From assembly GCA_019744975.1 (NCBI GenBank), contig JAIETP010000013.1, positions 1-64,000 on the forward strand: a stretch of 64,000 nt of DNA, read 5' to 3'. Positions 42,540-51,329 of this stretch are shown here, one piece after another. Both the position numbers and the translations under genes were made by a program. Under the pieces are notes generated by a model that ran no database searches, was not told where the DNA came from, and saw only the letters and a list, made by a program, of their open reading frames with translations. The stretch's first letter is position 1. Each line of letters begins with the position of its first letter. Source of the stretch: Burkholderiales bacterium. GTDB taxonomy: Bacteria > Pseudomonadota > Gammaproteobacteria > Burkholderiales > SG8-41.

Positions 42540-43358
42540 CTAGCCGACTGTCAGTGCCGGGGATGACTCCTGGATCAGGGCTTCGGACAGCCGATCCGCA
42601 GCATCACGGAGTCTGGGGACGTGGGTAAGAGCCTGCGGCAGCGACAGCCGGGCAGTCGGACCGTGGATTGCCAGTGCCGCGCAAACCTGCCGCCTGGCAT
42701 CCATCACCGGAACGGCAACGGCGACAAGTCCCATCAGGAATTCTTCGTTGTCAGTGCCGATGCCCTGTTTCCGGATGAGCTTCAGCGCGTCTTCCATCGC
42801 GCGAACCGTGGTGATGGTGTTCGCCGTGTGTTTTTCAAGCGGCAGGGCCGTCAGCAGGCGCCGGCGCACCGAAGCCGACAGTCCGGATAAAAACAGTTTT
42901 CCGCTGGCAGTGCAATGCAGCGGTACCCGTGAGCCCGGCTGCAAATGCAGCCGCAGCGGCCATTGCGCCTCGACACGGTCGATGTACAGAACCCTGTCTC
43001 CGTCGAACATCGTGAAATTGCAGGTCTCCCCGACCTCGTCGACAAGGCGTTGCATGATCGCGTGCCGGACGCCATGGCCGAAGGAATGGGTCATGACGGA
43101 CACGGCCAGCGACCGGAGGCGATGTCCGACGCCAAAACGCTTGCTGCCCGGCTCCCTGAGCAGCATGCCCTGCGTCTCCATTTCCAGCACGATGCGGTGG
43201 ACGGAGGCCTTGGGCAGTTTCATGGTTTCGCTGATTTCCACCAGCGACAGTGCCCGGCCGGAATTGGCCGCGAGTTCGAGGATCGCCAGCGCGCGCGCGC
43301 TGGCCGAGCCGGGGGCGGCGTCGGGCGCGAACGCTGCTACAGTACTTTTGGCAACCAT
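42540..43358 (-). CDS. IclR-family regulator
   Basis: A 272-residue regulator with an N-terminal winged helix (about 18-80; ARALAILELAANSGRALSLVEISETMKLPKASVHRIV) and ligand-binding domain beginning at FGVGHRLRS. Its start overlaps the end of dctM by 22 bp, so it is cotranslated with the transporter. Isethionate and other sulfonate operons often carry IclR-type regulators; this placement makes it a likely controller of the TRAP operon and perhaps of the divergent GMC-xsc side. Confidence 0.85.
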   Translation of the reverse strand: MVAKSTVAAFAPDAAPGSASARALAILELAANSGRALSLVEISETMKLPKASVHRIVLEMETQGMLLREPGSKRFGVGHRLRSLAVSVMTHSFGHGVRHAIMQRLVDEVGETCNFTMFDGDRVLYIDRVEAQWPLRLHLQPGSRVPLHCTASGKLFLSGLSASVRRRLLTALPLEKHTANTITTVRAMEDALKLIRKQGIGTDNEEFLMGLVAVAVPVMDARRQVCAALAIHGPTARLSLPQALTHVPRLRDAADRLSEALIQESSPALTVG

Positions 43359-44647
43359 GTCGCCAGCGCCGGAAATGCCAGAACCAAGGCCAGTCCGATA
43401 ATCTGAAGCACCATGAACTGCATCATACCGGCATAAATGTCCCTGAGTTCCCAGTCCGGGACCACGCCCTTCAGAAAATAGGCCGACAATGCCACCGGCG
43501 GAGACAGCCAGGCCGTCTGCAGGCAAATGGCAACCAGCGTGCAGAACCAGACCAGGTCAATGCCGAGTTTTTGCACCAGCGGCAGGAATATCGGGACCAC
43601 GATCAGGATGATCGGCACCCATTCCAGCGGCCAGCCCAGGATGAATATGATGGCCAGCATCAGGATCAGCATGACCGTTGGTGAAAACGGTAATCCGAGC
43701 ATGGCGTCGGCGATCATGTTTGCGCTGCCAAGACGGGAAAAAACGGAACCGAAAAAATTTGATGCCGCAACCAGCAGCAAGATCATGCAGGAGACCTCGA
43801 GCGTGGCGAAGGCGGCCTTCTTGAATTTTTCCCAGTCCATTTTGCGGTAGATCAGCGTCAGGATCAGCACGGCGAACGCCCCGCAGGCGCCGGCATCCGT
43901 CGGCGTCGCGATGCCGGCGAGAATGACGCCCAGGGTCGCGAGGATGACGACGACCACCGGAATGATGCCCAGCGCCAGTTCCTTGACCACCTCGCCGATG
44001 GAGGTTGCGCGTTCCTCCGGCGGCAGCGCCGGGCCGAGGGCGGGATTCAGATAACTTCGCGTCAGGGTATATGCGATGTAGAGGCCGGCGAGCAGCAATC
44101 CGGGGATGATGGCCGCCGCGAACAGGTCTGTGGCGGGCACGCCGACCACCGGGCCCATGACGATGAGCATCACCGAAGGCGGGATCAGGATGCCCAGCGT
44201 GCCGCCCGCCGCAATGGCGCCCGCCGACATGCGCACGTCGTAGTTGCTGCGTTTCATCGCCGGTGCGGCCATGACGCCCAGCAGCGTGACGGACGATCCG
44301 ACGATGCCGGTTGCCGCGGCAAAAATCGTCGCCGTCATCAGCACCGCAAGGTAGAGTGATCCGCGCACCGACGAAAACAGCAGCTGGATGCCGCGGAAAA
44401 GCCTTTCCATCAGCCCGGCCTGTTCCAGCAGGTACCCCATGAACAGGAAAAACGGCACGGATGCCAGCGTCGGGTCGCGCATCACGGAGAAGACCTGCAG
44501 CACCATCAGGTGCAGCACCAGATCGCCCAGGGCAAGGTATCCGAAGATCAGCGCCACGGCGATCAGCGTAAAAGCGATCGGGAAGCCGACGAAGATCGCC
44601 GCGAACAACACCGCAAGCGCGACAAACCCCATGAGTTCAGGGCTCAT
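43337..44647 (-). CDS. TRAP transporter large membrane subunit (DctM)
   Basis: A 436-residue membrane protein with about 12 segments, the ion-coupled transport unit of a TRAP system. It uses sodium gradients and works with the DctQ subunit and the periplasmic receptor. GIVGSSVTLLGVMAAPAMKRSNYD and GILIPPSVMLI are the family's conserved segments. I chose the start overlapping the dctQ stop (ATGA) because GGGGGA lies at proper distance; an earlier ATG would lie too close to it. C-terminal codons overlap the IclR gene. Confidence 0.92.
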   Translation of the reverse strand: MSPELMGFVALAVLFAAIFVGFPIAFTLIAVALIFGYLALGDLVLHLMVLQVFSVMRDPTLASVPFFLFMGYLLEQAGLMERLFRGIQLLFSSVRGSLYLAVLMTATIFAAATGIVGSSVTLLGVMAAPAMKRSNYDVRMSAGAIAAGGTLGILIPPSVMLIVMGPVVGVPATDLFAAAIIPGLLLAGLYIAYTLTRSYLNPALGPALPPEERATSIGEVVKELALGIIPVVVVILATLGVILAGIATPTDAGACGAFAVLILTLIYRKMDWEKFKKAAFATLEVSCMILLLVAASNFFGSVFSRLGSANMIADAMLGLPFSPTVMLILMLAIIFILGWPLEWVPIILIVVPIFLPLVQKLGIDLVWFCTLVAICLQTAWLSPPVALSAYFLKGVVPDWELRDIYAGMMQFMVLQIIGLALVLAFPALATWLPKVL

Positions 44648-45162
44648 AACCATTCCCCCTTGATGGCCGCGTGCATGCTTTTCAGAAACTCGGAAAATCC
44701 CTGCAGCAACAGCAGCAGCATCGCCGCCGGCAACACGCCCTTGAACGGGTAGACGATGGGCATCCAGGGGCTGGTGACTATCCGCTCGCCGCGTTGCAGC
44801 GCGACCCAGAAAAAGTCCCAGCTGACAATCGCGAACGCGATCAGTCCCGGGAAAAAGAACAGGGCATAACAAACGGCATCGACAATGCCCTGGCGCCGTG
44901 GCGACCAGTTTGCATACAGGATGTCGGTGCGGATATGGCCTTTGCGCTGCAGCGTAAAGGCCGATCCGAGCATGAAAAAACTCCCGTAAAGCATATAGGT
45001 CATGTCATATGCCCATTCGGTCGGCGCTGAAAACATGTAGCGGGCCACCACCTCGTAGACCAGTCCTGCAACCATCGGCAGGATCAGCCATGCGATGATT
45101 TTTCCGGACCAGATGCTGATGTTGTCGATAAAACGGATCAGCTTGATGAGTGATTTCGGCAC
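44644..45162 (-). CDS. TRAP transporter small membrane subunit (DctQ)
   Basis: A 172-residue protein with four hydrophobic segments and the family EVVARYMF...PTEWAYDMTYMLYGSFFMLG pattern. DctQ is required for function of the large subunit. It is separated from the receptor gene by 99 bp that include a terminator hairpin, which would lower expression of the membrane subunits relative to the receptor. Overlaps dctM by 4 bp. Confidence 0.9.
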   Translation of the reverse strand: MPKSLIKLIRFIDNISIWSGKIIAWLILPMVAGLVYEVVARYMFSAPTEWAYDMTYMLYGSFFMLGSAFTLQRKGHIRTDILYANWSPRRQGIVDAVCYALFFFPGLIAFAIVSWDFFWVALQRGERIVTSPWMPIVYPFKGVLPAAMLLLLLQGFSEFLKSMHAAIKGEWL

Positions 45163-45203
45163 GATGGCACTCCTGCAGTTTGTCGCGATAGCGCGCGGAC
45201 CAA

Positions 45204-45234
45204 CAAAAAAAGGGCGCGGTGAACTGCGCCCTTT
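45204..45234 (-). terminator. Terminator/attenuator between the receptor and DctQ genes
   Basis: On the minus strand the RNA forms AAGGGCGC / GCGCCCTT stems around AGTTCACC with a run of seven T after it. Partial readthrough would give more receptor than membrane subunits, a common arrangement in TRAP and ABC operons. Confidence 0.8.
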
Positions 45235-45261
45235 CCGTCGTAAGCCCGCGGCAATTACGGA

Positions 45262-46383
45262 CTATTTTTTCGCGCTGCCGGCCGGTGCCAGCGCCGCATT
45301 GCCGAGGTTGGAATAAAGATCCAGGATCTTTGTCCAGTACGGAACCACGGTTTTGGCAAAGGTGCGCTGCGAATCAAGCACTTCCTTGAAGAATGCGTCC
45401 TTTGCGGCATATCGCTCCAGCACCACGGTCGTCGCCTGCACGAATGCGGGGAAAAAATCGCGCGGCGTGTCGTGGATGGTGACCTTGAATTCGTCGCGGA
45501 GCTTTTTCACCGCCAGCGCATTGCGATAAACGTTATAGGTATAGGTTTCAGTCATTGAAGCCATCGCGGCGGTGCGGACGATTTCCTGGATGTCGGGAGG
45601 CAGCTTTTTCCAGAATGTCTTGTTGAACAGCACTTCGCCGATATCCGTCGATTGATGCAGTCCCTGCAGGTAGTAATTTTTCCAGACGGTGTGCAATCCC
45701 AGGTTCAAGTCGTCGGCGGGCCCGATCCACTCGGCGGCGTCGATCACCCCCCGTTGCGCGGCAGGCACGATTTCGCCGCCCGGCAGCGCCACCGCGGAAA
45801 TGCCCATTTCCTTGAAAATTTCGCCGGTGATGCCGGGCGGTGAGCGGTATTTCAGTTTCTTGAATTCCGCGACGTTCCTGATCGGCGATTTGAACCAGCC
45901 CAGGGGATCGGGTCCCATCGGTTGGATGAACAGCGGTTCAACATTGACCTTCAGCACGTCGGAATAGAATTTCCGATAAAGCTCGTAGCCTCCGCCCTCA
46001 AAAATCCAGGCGATGTGCGACAACTGGTCCAGACCGGCACCGGATCCTGCCATCGGATTGCTGAATATGCCCGCGGCGGGGTGTTTGCCGGACCAGTAAT
46101 GCGTCCAGGCATAGCCCGATTCGACGATGCCTTTGTCCACGGCGTCGAGAATTTCAAATGCCGGCACGATGGCGCCATCGGGCAGAACCTCTATTTTCAG
46201 CCGGCCGGCGCTCATTTTATCGATGCGGTCGCTGAATTTTTTCAGCAACTCAAAATAAATGCTGGATGTCGGTACCGCGGTCTGCATGCGGGCCTTGAAT
46301 TGCTGTGCTTGGGCCGCGCCGGAAAAAAGCAGGCTGCCTGCGATTAAGGCTGCCAGTACTGCGGATAGCCATTTTGTTTTCAT
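45262..46383 (-). CDS. TRAP transporter solute-binding protein (DctP family)
   Basis: A 373-residue periplasmic receptor. The signal peptide ends near AQAQ; the mature part begins FKARMQTAVPTSS. ALPGGEIVPAAQRGVIDAAEWIGP is typical of the subgroup that includes TakP and lactate receptors, whose ligands are 2-oxo or 2-hydroxy carboxylic acids. AGAGAGGAAC precedes the ATG. It captures the substrate for the DctQM permease. A sulfonate ligand would fit the xsc context, and lactate or an oxo acid would fit the FAD dehydrogenase. Confidence 0.9.
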   Translation of the reverse strand: MKTKWLSAVLAALIAGSLLFSGAAQAQQFKARMQTAVPTSSIYFELLKKFSDRIDKMSAGRLKIEVLPDGAIVPAFEILDAVDKGIVESGYAWTHYWSGKHPAAGIFSNPMAGSGAGLDQLSHIAWIFEGGGYELYRKFYSDVLKVNVEPLFIQPMGPDPLGWFKSPIRNVAEFKKLKYRSPPGITGEIFKEMGISAVALPGGEIVPAAQRGVIDAAEWIGPADDLNLGLHTVWKNYYLQGLHQSTDIGEVLFNKTFWKKLPPDIQEIVRTAAMASMTETYTYNVYRNALAVKKLRDEFKVTIHDTPRDFFPAFVQATTVVLERYAAKDAFFKEVLDSQRTFAKTVVPYWTKILDLYSNLGNAALAPAGSAKK

Positions 46384-46539
46384 GTTCCTCTCTCCACATG
46401 GGTATGAACCAATGAATCGCCAAGCCTGCGATCGAGGCGACATGCAGCTGTCAGTCGCCGGCGGCGTGGCCGATACGGTCCGCCGCTTATGTGTTTTTGT
46501 GCATCGATCGTTCAATCATCCTAGACAAGCCGATTCCGG

Positions 46540-46560
46540 TTTGCAATACTTTGTTGCAAA
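46540..46560. promoter_or_regulatory. Perfect 7+7 bp inverted repeat in the receptor/GMC intergenic region
   Basis: TTTGCAA-N7-TTGCAAA lies between the divergent receptor and dehydrogenase genes. The 308-bp stretch 46384-46691 has this and the tandem TGATCA site below as its only structured signals. A likely operator for the IclR or LacI regulator of this locus. Confidence 0.55.
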
Positions 46561-46590
46561 AAACGGGATGTAAAGTTCCATTTTTTGATA

Positions 46591-46612
46591 ATTTGATCAT
46601 GATTTGATCATG
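46591..46612. promoter_or_regulatory. Tandem 11-bp repeat containing TGATCA
   Basis: ATTTGATCATG is repeated twice head to tail, each copy with a TGATCA palindrome. It lies about 80 bp upstream of the GMC gene's chosen start. One turn of the helix separates the two palindromes, so it looks like a double operator. Confidence 0.5.
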
Positions 46613-46691
46613 TACTGCGCCGCTTCGCGCCGCAAAACCCGCTCCACTCCAGGCGGGATTGCACGATGCCGGCCTTCGAGGAATCGCCGGA

Positions 46692-48290
46692 TTGACCGTT
46701 TATGACTACGTGATCGTGGGTGCCGGTTCGGCGGGCTGCGTGCTGGCCAACCGGCTGTCGGCCTCCGGCCGCCACAGCGTGCTGTTGCTGGAGGCCGGTC
46801 CGGTCGATAACTATCCCTGGATTCATGTCCCCATCGGCTATGGCAAGACCATGTTTCACCCGGATTACAACTGGGGTTTTTATACAGATCCCGATCCCGG
46901 CATGAACAATCGGCGCATTTACTGGCCGAGAGGCCGTGGGCTCGGCGGATCGTCGTCCATCAACGGCCTGATCTACGTGCGCGGCCAGCCGGAGGACTAC
47001 GACCGCTGGGCTGCCGCAGGCAACAGCGGATGGGGGTGGCGGGACGTGTTGCCTTACTTCATCCGCAGCGAGAAAAACAGCCGCGGCGTGAGCGCCTGGC
47101 ACGGCGCCGCCGGCCCGCTGGCCTGTTCGGATATTCCGGAGCGGCATCCGTTGATGGACGCCATTATCCGGGGCGCCATGGAAATCGGCATTCCCGAAAA
47201 TCACGATTTCAATGCGGGCAACCAGGAAGGTGTCGGTTATTACCAGCTGTTCACGGAACACGGCATGCGCTGCTCGTCGGCCGTCGCCTATGTCAATCCG
47301 GCGCGCAACCGCGGCAATCTGCGGGTGGTCATCGGCGCCCATGCTACCCGCATCGTTTTTGACGGCATGCGCGCCGTGGGCGTCGAATATCGGCAGCAGG
47401 GCTTCACGCATGCGGTGCGCGCGGCGCGCGAAGTGATACTCAGCGCGGGGGCGATACAGAGCCCGCAGCTGCTGCAGCTGTCGGGCGTGGGTCGCGCGGC
47501 CATGCTGCAGGAAAAAGGTGTGCCGGTGGTGCATGACCTGTCCGGAGTCGGGGAAAATCTGCAGGATCACCTGCAGCTGCGGGTCATGTTCAAGGTTGGG
47601 AACGTGACGACGACAAACGACGAACTGCGTTCGGTGTGGGGCCGGATGCGGATGGGGCTGAAGTGGGCGCTGTTCCGCACCGGGCCGCTGGCAATCGGGA
47701 TCAATCAGGGCGGACTGTTCACAAAAGTGCTGCCTGAATCCGTCACGCCGGACATCCAGTTTCATTTTGCCACCTTGTCCGCGGACATGGCGGGGGCCGA
47801 GCCGCATCCCTGGCCCGGGTGCACATTTTCCGTCTGCCAGCTGCGTCCGGAATCGCGCGGGCGCGTCGCGATCCGTTCACGGGATCCGCTGGAGGCGCCC
47901 TCGATACAGCCGAACTATCTGTCCACCGCGCTGGACCAGCGTTGTGCGATCGAAAGCCTGCGTTTTTCACGGCGCCTGGCGGCTGCGCCGTCGTTGCGTG
48001 GAATTTTGATCGACGAGTACCGTCCCGGCCCGCAGGCAAATTCGGACGATGATTTTCTTGCGTTTGCCCGGGAGCATGGCGCGACCATTTTCCATCCGTC
48101 CGGCACCTGCAAAATGGGCACGGACGATACGGCGGTGGTCGATCCGCGGTTGAGGGTCAGGGGACTGGCGGCGCTGCGGGTGGTGGATTGTTCGGTGATG
48201 CCGACGCTGGTTTCCGGCAATACGCATGCCCCCGTGACCATGATTGCCGAAAAGGCCGCTGATCTGATTTTGGAAGACGTTAAAAGTTAA
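46692..48290 (+). CDS. GMC-family FAD dehydrogenase (possible isethionate dehydrogenase)
   Basis: A choline-dehydrogenase-like flavoprotein of 532 residues from the TTG preceded by GAGGA; a TTG 11 codons upstream is an alternative. GAGSAG is at residues 10-15, RGRGLGGSSSING follows, and the C-terminal HPSGTCKMG and GNTHAPVTMIAEKAADLI hold the active-site histidines. The isethionate dehydrogenase IseJ belongs to this family and converts isethionate to sulfoacetaldehyde. It lies directly upstream of xsc, with the LacI-type operator between. That substrate is inferred from neighbours; other alcohols are possible. Confidence 0.85.
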   Translation: MTVYDYVIVGAGSAGCVLANRLSASGRHSVLLLEAGPVDNYPWIHVPIGYGKTMFHPDYNWGFYTDPDPGMNNRRIYWPRGRGLGGSSSINGLIYVRGQPEDYDRWAAAGNSGWGWRDVLPYFIRSEKNSRGVSAWHGAAGPLACSDIPERHPLMDAIIRGAMEIGIPENHDFNAGNQEGVGYYQLFTEHGMRCSSAVAYVNPARNRGNLRVVIGAHATRIVFDGMRAVGVEYRQQGFTHAVRAAREVILSAGAIQSPQLLQLSGVGRAAMLQEKGVPVVHDLSGVGENLQDHLQLRVMFKVGNVTTTNDELRSVWGRMRMGLKWALFRTGPLAIGINQGGLFTKVLPESVTPDIQFHFATLSADMAGAEPHPWPGCTFSVCQLRPESRGRVAIRSRDPLEAPSIQPNYLSTALDQRCAIESLRFSRRLAAAPSLRGILIDEYRPGPQANSDDDFLAFAREHGATIFHPSGTCKMGTDDTAVVDPRLRVRGLAALRVVDCSVMPTLVSGNTHAPVTMIAEKAADLILEDVKS

Positions 48291-48291
48291 A

Positions 48292-48315
48292 TTAATTAAT
48301 AAAAACAAATATTTA
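48292..48315 (-). repeat. Dispersed AT motif, copy 6
   Basis: Reverse orientation, 18 of 24 matches; the weakest copy. It starts 2 bp after the GMC gene and lies 11 bp before the LacI-type palindrome. Confidence 0.4.
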
Positions 48316-48325
48316 TATTAATTTG

Positions 48326-48339
48326 TGCAAGCGCTTGCA
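48326..48339. promoter_or_regulatory. Perfect 14-bp palindrome, LacI-type operator
   Basis: TGCAAGCGCTTGCA is a perfect palindrome with the central CG typical of LacI/GalR-family operators. It is 131 bp upstream of xsc; a LacI-family gene follows xsc. Probably the site where that regulator controls xsc. Confidence 0.7.
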
Positions 48340-48470
48340 TTAAACAGAGAATTGGCTTAGCATCGGGCCTCGCACATGACCCGTGCCGGCGGCGGGATGA
48401 TGCGGATTAATATCATGGTTATATTCGCCAGCCTGTTCCAAACATGTTTCATGTCCACGGAGAATTTCCA

Positions 48471-50240
48471 ATGAATACGATGGCAGAAGGCAAAAAAATT
48501 GCCAAAGCATCCGCCGGCGGCAAAGCGCGCATGACGCCGTCCGAGGCCTTTGTCGAAACGCTGGTCGCGCAGGGCGTCAAGGATACTTTCGGCATCGTCG
48601 GTTCGGCATACATGGATGCGCATGACCTGTTCCCGCTGGCCGGTATTCGTTTTCTGTCGGTGGCGCATGAACAGAATGCCGCGCATATGGCCGACGGTTA
48701 TTCGCGGGTCACCGGCAAACACGGCGTGTGTATCGCGCAAAACGGTCCGGGCATCACCAACTTCGTCACCGGCATTGCCGCGGCGTACTGGGCGCATTCG
48801 CCGGTGGTGTGCGTGACGCCGGAGTCGGGCAGCCTGAGCATGGGCCTGGGCGGTTTCCAGGAAACCGAGCAGCTGCCGATTTTTTCCAAGATCACCAAGT
48901 GGCAGGTGCATGTCAATTCGCCGCTGCGCATTGCTGAACTGACCGGCCGCGCCTTCGACATCGCGATGGCCGAACGCGGTCCGGTGCAGGTCAACATCCC
49001 GCGCGATTATTTCTATGGCGAAGGCGATTACGACATTCCGCAGCCGCACAAGCTGGAGCGTGCGGCCGGCGGCCCGGAATCACTGGATGCTGCCGCCAAA
49101 ATGCTGGCCCGCGCCAAGTTCCCGGTGATCCTCTCGGGCGGCGGCGTGATCATGAGCAGCGGCATCAAGGAATGCGCGGCGCTGGCCGAGTACCTCACCG
49201 CACCCGTGGTGAATTCCTATTTGCACAATGATTCCTTCCCGGCCAGCCACGCCCTGTCCTGCGGCCCGCTGGGTTACCAGGGCTCGAAAGCCGCGATGAA
49301 CATCATCGCCAAGGCTGACGTGGTGCTGGCGCTGGGTTCGCGGCTGGGCCCCTTCGGCACACTGCCGCAGCACGGCCTCGATTACTGGCCGAAAAACGCG
49401 AAGATCATCCAGGTCGATGCCGATTCGCGCATGCTCGGGCTGGTCAAAAAAACCACCGTCGGCATCTGCGGTGACGCAAAACTGGCGGCGGTTGCGCTGC
49501 TCGAACGCGTCAAAGCCATCGTCAAGCTGACGCCCAACAAGGCGCGGCTCGCCGAAGTGCAGAAGGCGAAAAAAGCCTGGGCCGATGAACTCGACAAATG
49601 GCCTTCGCCGAACACCAAAACCCGCATCGGGCCGCGCCAGGCGCTGGCGGCGCTGGCGCGCGCGATGCCGAAAAACGCGATGGTCTCCACCGACATCGGC
49701 AATGTGTGTTCGGTGTCCAACAGTTATCTGCATTTCGAGCAGGCGCCTTCATTCCTCGCGGCGATGAGTTTCGGCAACTGCGGTTACGCCTTCCCGGCGG
49801 CGATGGGCGCCAAGGTCGGTCGTCCGGATCGTCCGGCCATCGCCTATGTCGGCGACGGCGCCTGGGGCATGAGCTTGAATGAAGTAATGACCTGCGTGCG
49901 TGAAAAAATTCCCGCGATCGCGGTGGTGTTCAACAACGGCCAGTGGGGCGCCGAGAAAAAGAACCAGGTCGATTATTTCGAAAACCGGTTCCTCGGCACC
50001 AATCTGCAAAACCCGAATTTCGCCGATGTCGCGGAAGCAATGGGCGCGCAGGGGCTGACGGTGGAACATGTCGATGAGGTTGGTGATGCGTTGCGCGCGG
50101 CAGTGCGTTCCAACAAGCCGACGGTGATCAACATGATGCTGACCCAGGAGCTGGGCGACCCCTTCCGTCGTGACGCCTTCCGCCAGCCGCAGCGGCTGCT
50201 GCCCAAGTATCGCAAACACAGTGCCAAGCAATATCGTTAA
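48471..50240 (+). CDS. xsc: Sulfoacetaldehyde acetyltransferase
   Basis: A 589-residue thiamine-diphosphate enzyme. The N-terminal MTPSEAFVETLVAQGVKDTFG, GIVGSAYMDAHDLFP and CIAQNGPGITNFVTGIAAAYWAHSP segments are characteristic of Xsc; GDGAWGMSLNE...NNGQWGAEKKNQ (from about 461) binds TPP. It converts sulfoacetaldehyde plus phosphate to acetyl phosphate and sulfite. ATG with GGAG 9 nt upstream. No pta gene is adjacent, so acetyl phosphate must be handled by an enzyme elsewhere. The sulfite would be exported by the TauE protein or oxidised. Terminated by a strong hairpin. Confidence 0.92.
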   Translation: MNTMAEGKKIAKASAGGKARMTPSEAFVETLVAQGVKDTFGIVGSAYMDAHDLFPLAGIRFLSVAHEQNAAHMADGYSRVTGKHGVCIAQNGPGITNFVTGIAAAYWAHSPVVCVTPESGSLSMGLGGFQETEQLPIFSKITKWQVHVNSPLRIAELTGRAFDIAMAERGPVQVNIPRDYFYGEGDYDIPQPHKLERAAGGPESLDAAAKMLARAKFPVILSGGGVIMSSGIKECAALAEYLTAPVVNSYLHNDSFPASHALSCGPLGYQGSKAAMNIIAKADVVLALGSRLGPFGTLPQHGLDYWPKNAKIIQVDADSRMLGLVKKTTVGICGDAKLAAVALLERVKAIVKLTPNKARLAEVQKAKKAWADELDKWPSPNTKTRIGPRQALAALARAMPKNAMVSTDIGNVCSVSNSYLHFEQAPSFLAAMSFGNCGYAFPAAMGAKVGRPDRPAIAYVGDGAWGMSLNEVMTCVREKIPAIAVVFNNGQWGAEKKNQVDYFENRFLGTNLQNPNFADVAEAMGAQGLTVEHVDEVGDALRAAVRSNKPTVINMMLTQELGDPFRRDAFRQPQRLLPKYRKHSAKQYR

Positions 50241-50259
50241 TCACTTCAAGCCGCCACGT

Positions 50260-50286
50260 AAAAAGCCGGCGTCAGCCGGCTTTTTT
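50260..50286 (+). terminator. Rho-independent terminator after xsc
   Basis: AGCCGGC-gtca-GCCGGCT hairpin followed by six T, 20 bp after the xsc stop and just before the LacI gene. Confidence 0.9.
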
Positions 50287-50300
50287 CAACTGTTTATCCG

Positions 50301-51329
50301 ATGAGAAGCCGGTCCAGCAAGGCGGCCCGGCTCGCTGATGTCGCGCGACTGGCCAAGGTGTCGACGGCGACGGTATCGCGCGCACTGACACTGCCGCACA
50401 AGGTCAAGGCGCGTACGCTGGAGCGGGTGCAGCAGGCGGCGCGCAGCCTGGGGTATGTCGCGCATGGCGCGGCGCGCGCGCTGGCGTCGCGGCGCACCCA
50501 TACCATCGGCGCCGTGGTGCCGACGCTGGACAATGCGATTTTTGCCAATACCATCCACGCGCTGCAGCGTACGCTGGACGCCGCCGGTTATGTGCTGCTG
50601 CTGGCCAGCCATGAATTCGATGCCGACATCGAAGCCCGCGTCACGCGTACGCTGATCGAACGCGGCGTCGACGGCCTGGTCTTGCTGGGCACCACGCACC
50701 ATCCCGACATCTACCACATGATCGAGTCGAATGGCGTGCCTTATGTGCTGACCTGGGCCTTCGATGAAAGCGGCAACCATCCCTGCGTCGGTTTTGACAA
50801 CCGCGCCGCCGCGGAGCGCATCACCAATTACCTGCTCGATCTCGGCCATCGCCGGTTCGCGATGGTGTCCGGCATCACCGCGCACAATGAACGCGCGCAG
50901 GAACGCCTCGCCGGTGTGCGCGAGGCACTGGCGGTACGCGGCATCACGCTGACTGCGGAACAAGTGGTGGAAAAACCGTACACCCATACCGGGGGCCGTG
51001 AAGGCCTGCGCGAACTGATGGCGGGGCGCGAGCGGCCGACCGCGGTGATCTGCGGCAACGACGTGCTGGCCATCGGCGCAGTGGCCGAATGCCATGTACA
51101 GGGATTGGTGGTGCCGGGCGAGGTGTCGATCACCGGTTTTGACGACATGGAAATTGCCGCGCTGATGACACCGGCACTGACCACCGTGCGTTTTCCGACC
51201 ACCGATCTGGGCATTTATGCCGCCAACCATCTGTTGATGCGGCTGGAAGGCAAGACGGTGGACCTGCGCTGCAAACTGCCGACGGAACTGGTGGTGCGAG
51301 AAAGCGCGGCTGCGCCGCGGCCGGACTAG
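50301..51329 (+). CDS. LacI-family regulator
   Basis: A 342-residue regulator. The helix-turn-helix and hinge are [19 protein letters not shown] (residues 11-29) and the hinge helix ARALASRR near 59-66, followed by a two-lobed periplasmic-binding-type ligand domain ([16 protein letters not shown]). It begins after the xsc terminator. It probably binds the palindrome upstream of xsc. Its 3' end shares CTAG with the argH gene on the other strand. The effector is unknown; a sugar acid or sulfonate intermediate fits. Confidence 0.9.
   Translation: MRSRSSKAARLADVARLAKVSTATVSRALTLPHKVKARTLERVQQAARSLGYVAHGAARALASRRTHTIGAVVPTLDNAIFANTIHALQRTLDAAGYVLLLASHEFDADIEARVTRTLIERGVDGLVLLGTTHHPDIYHMIESNGVPYVLTWAFDESGNHPCVGFDNRAAAERITNYLLDLGHRRFAMVSGITAHNERAQERLAGVREALAVRGITLTAEQVVEKPYTHTGGREGLRELMAGRERPTAVICGNDVLAIGAVAECHVQGLVVPGEVSITGFDDMEIAALMTPALTTVRFPTTDLGIYAANHLLMRLEGKTVDLRCKLPTELVVRESAAAPRPD

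Noticed and set aside
48444-48470. Earlier ATG for xsc giving nine more residues
   Set aside because: The ATG at 48471 has a GGAG at usable distance, and the extra residues are not seen in the family as far as I recall.
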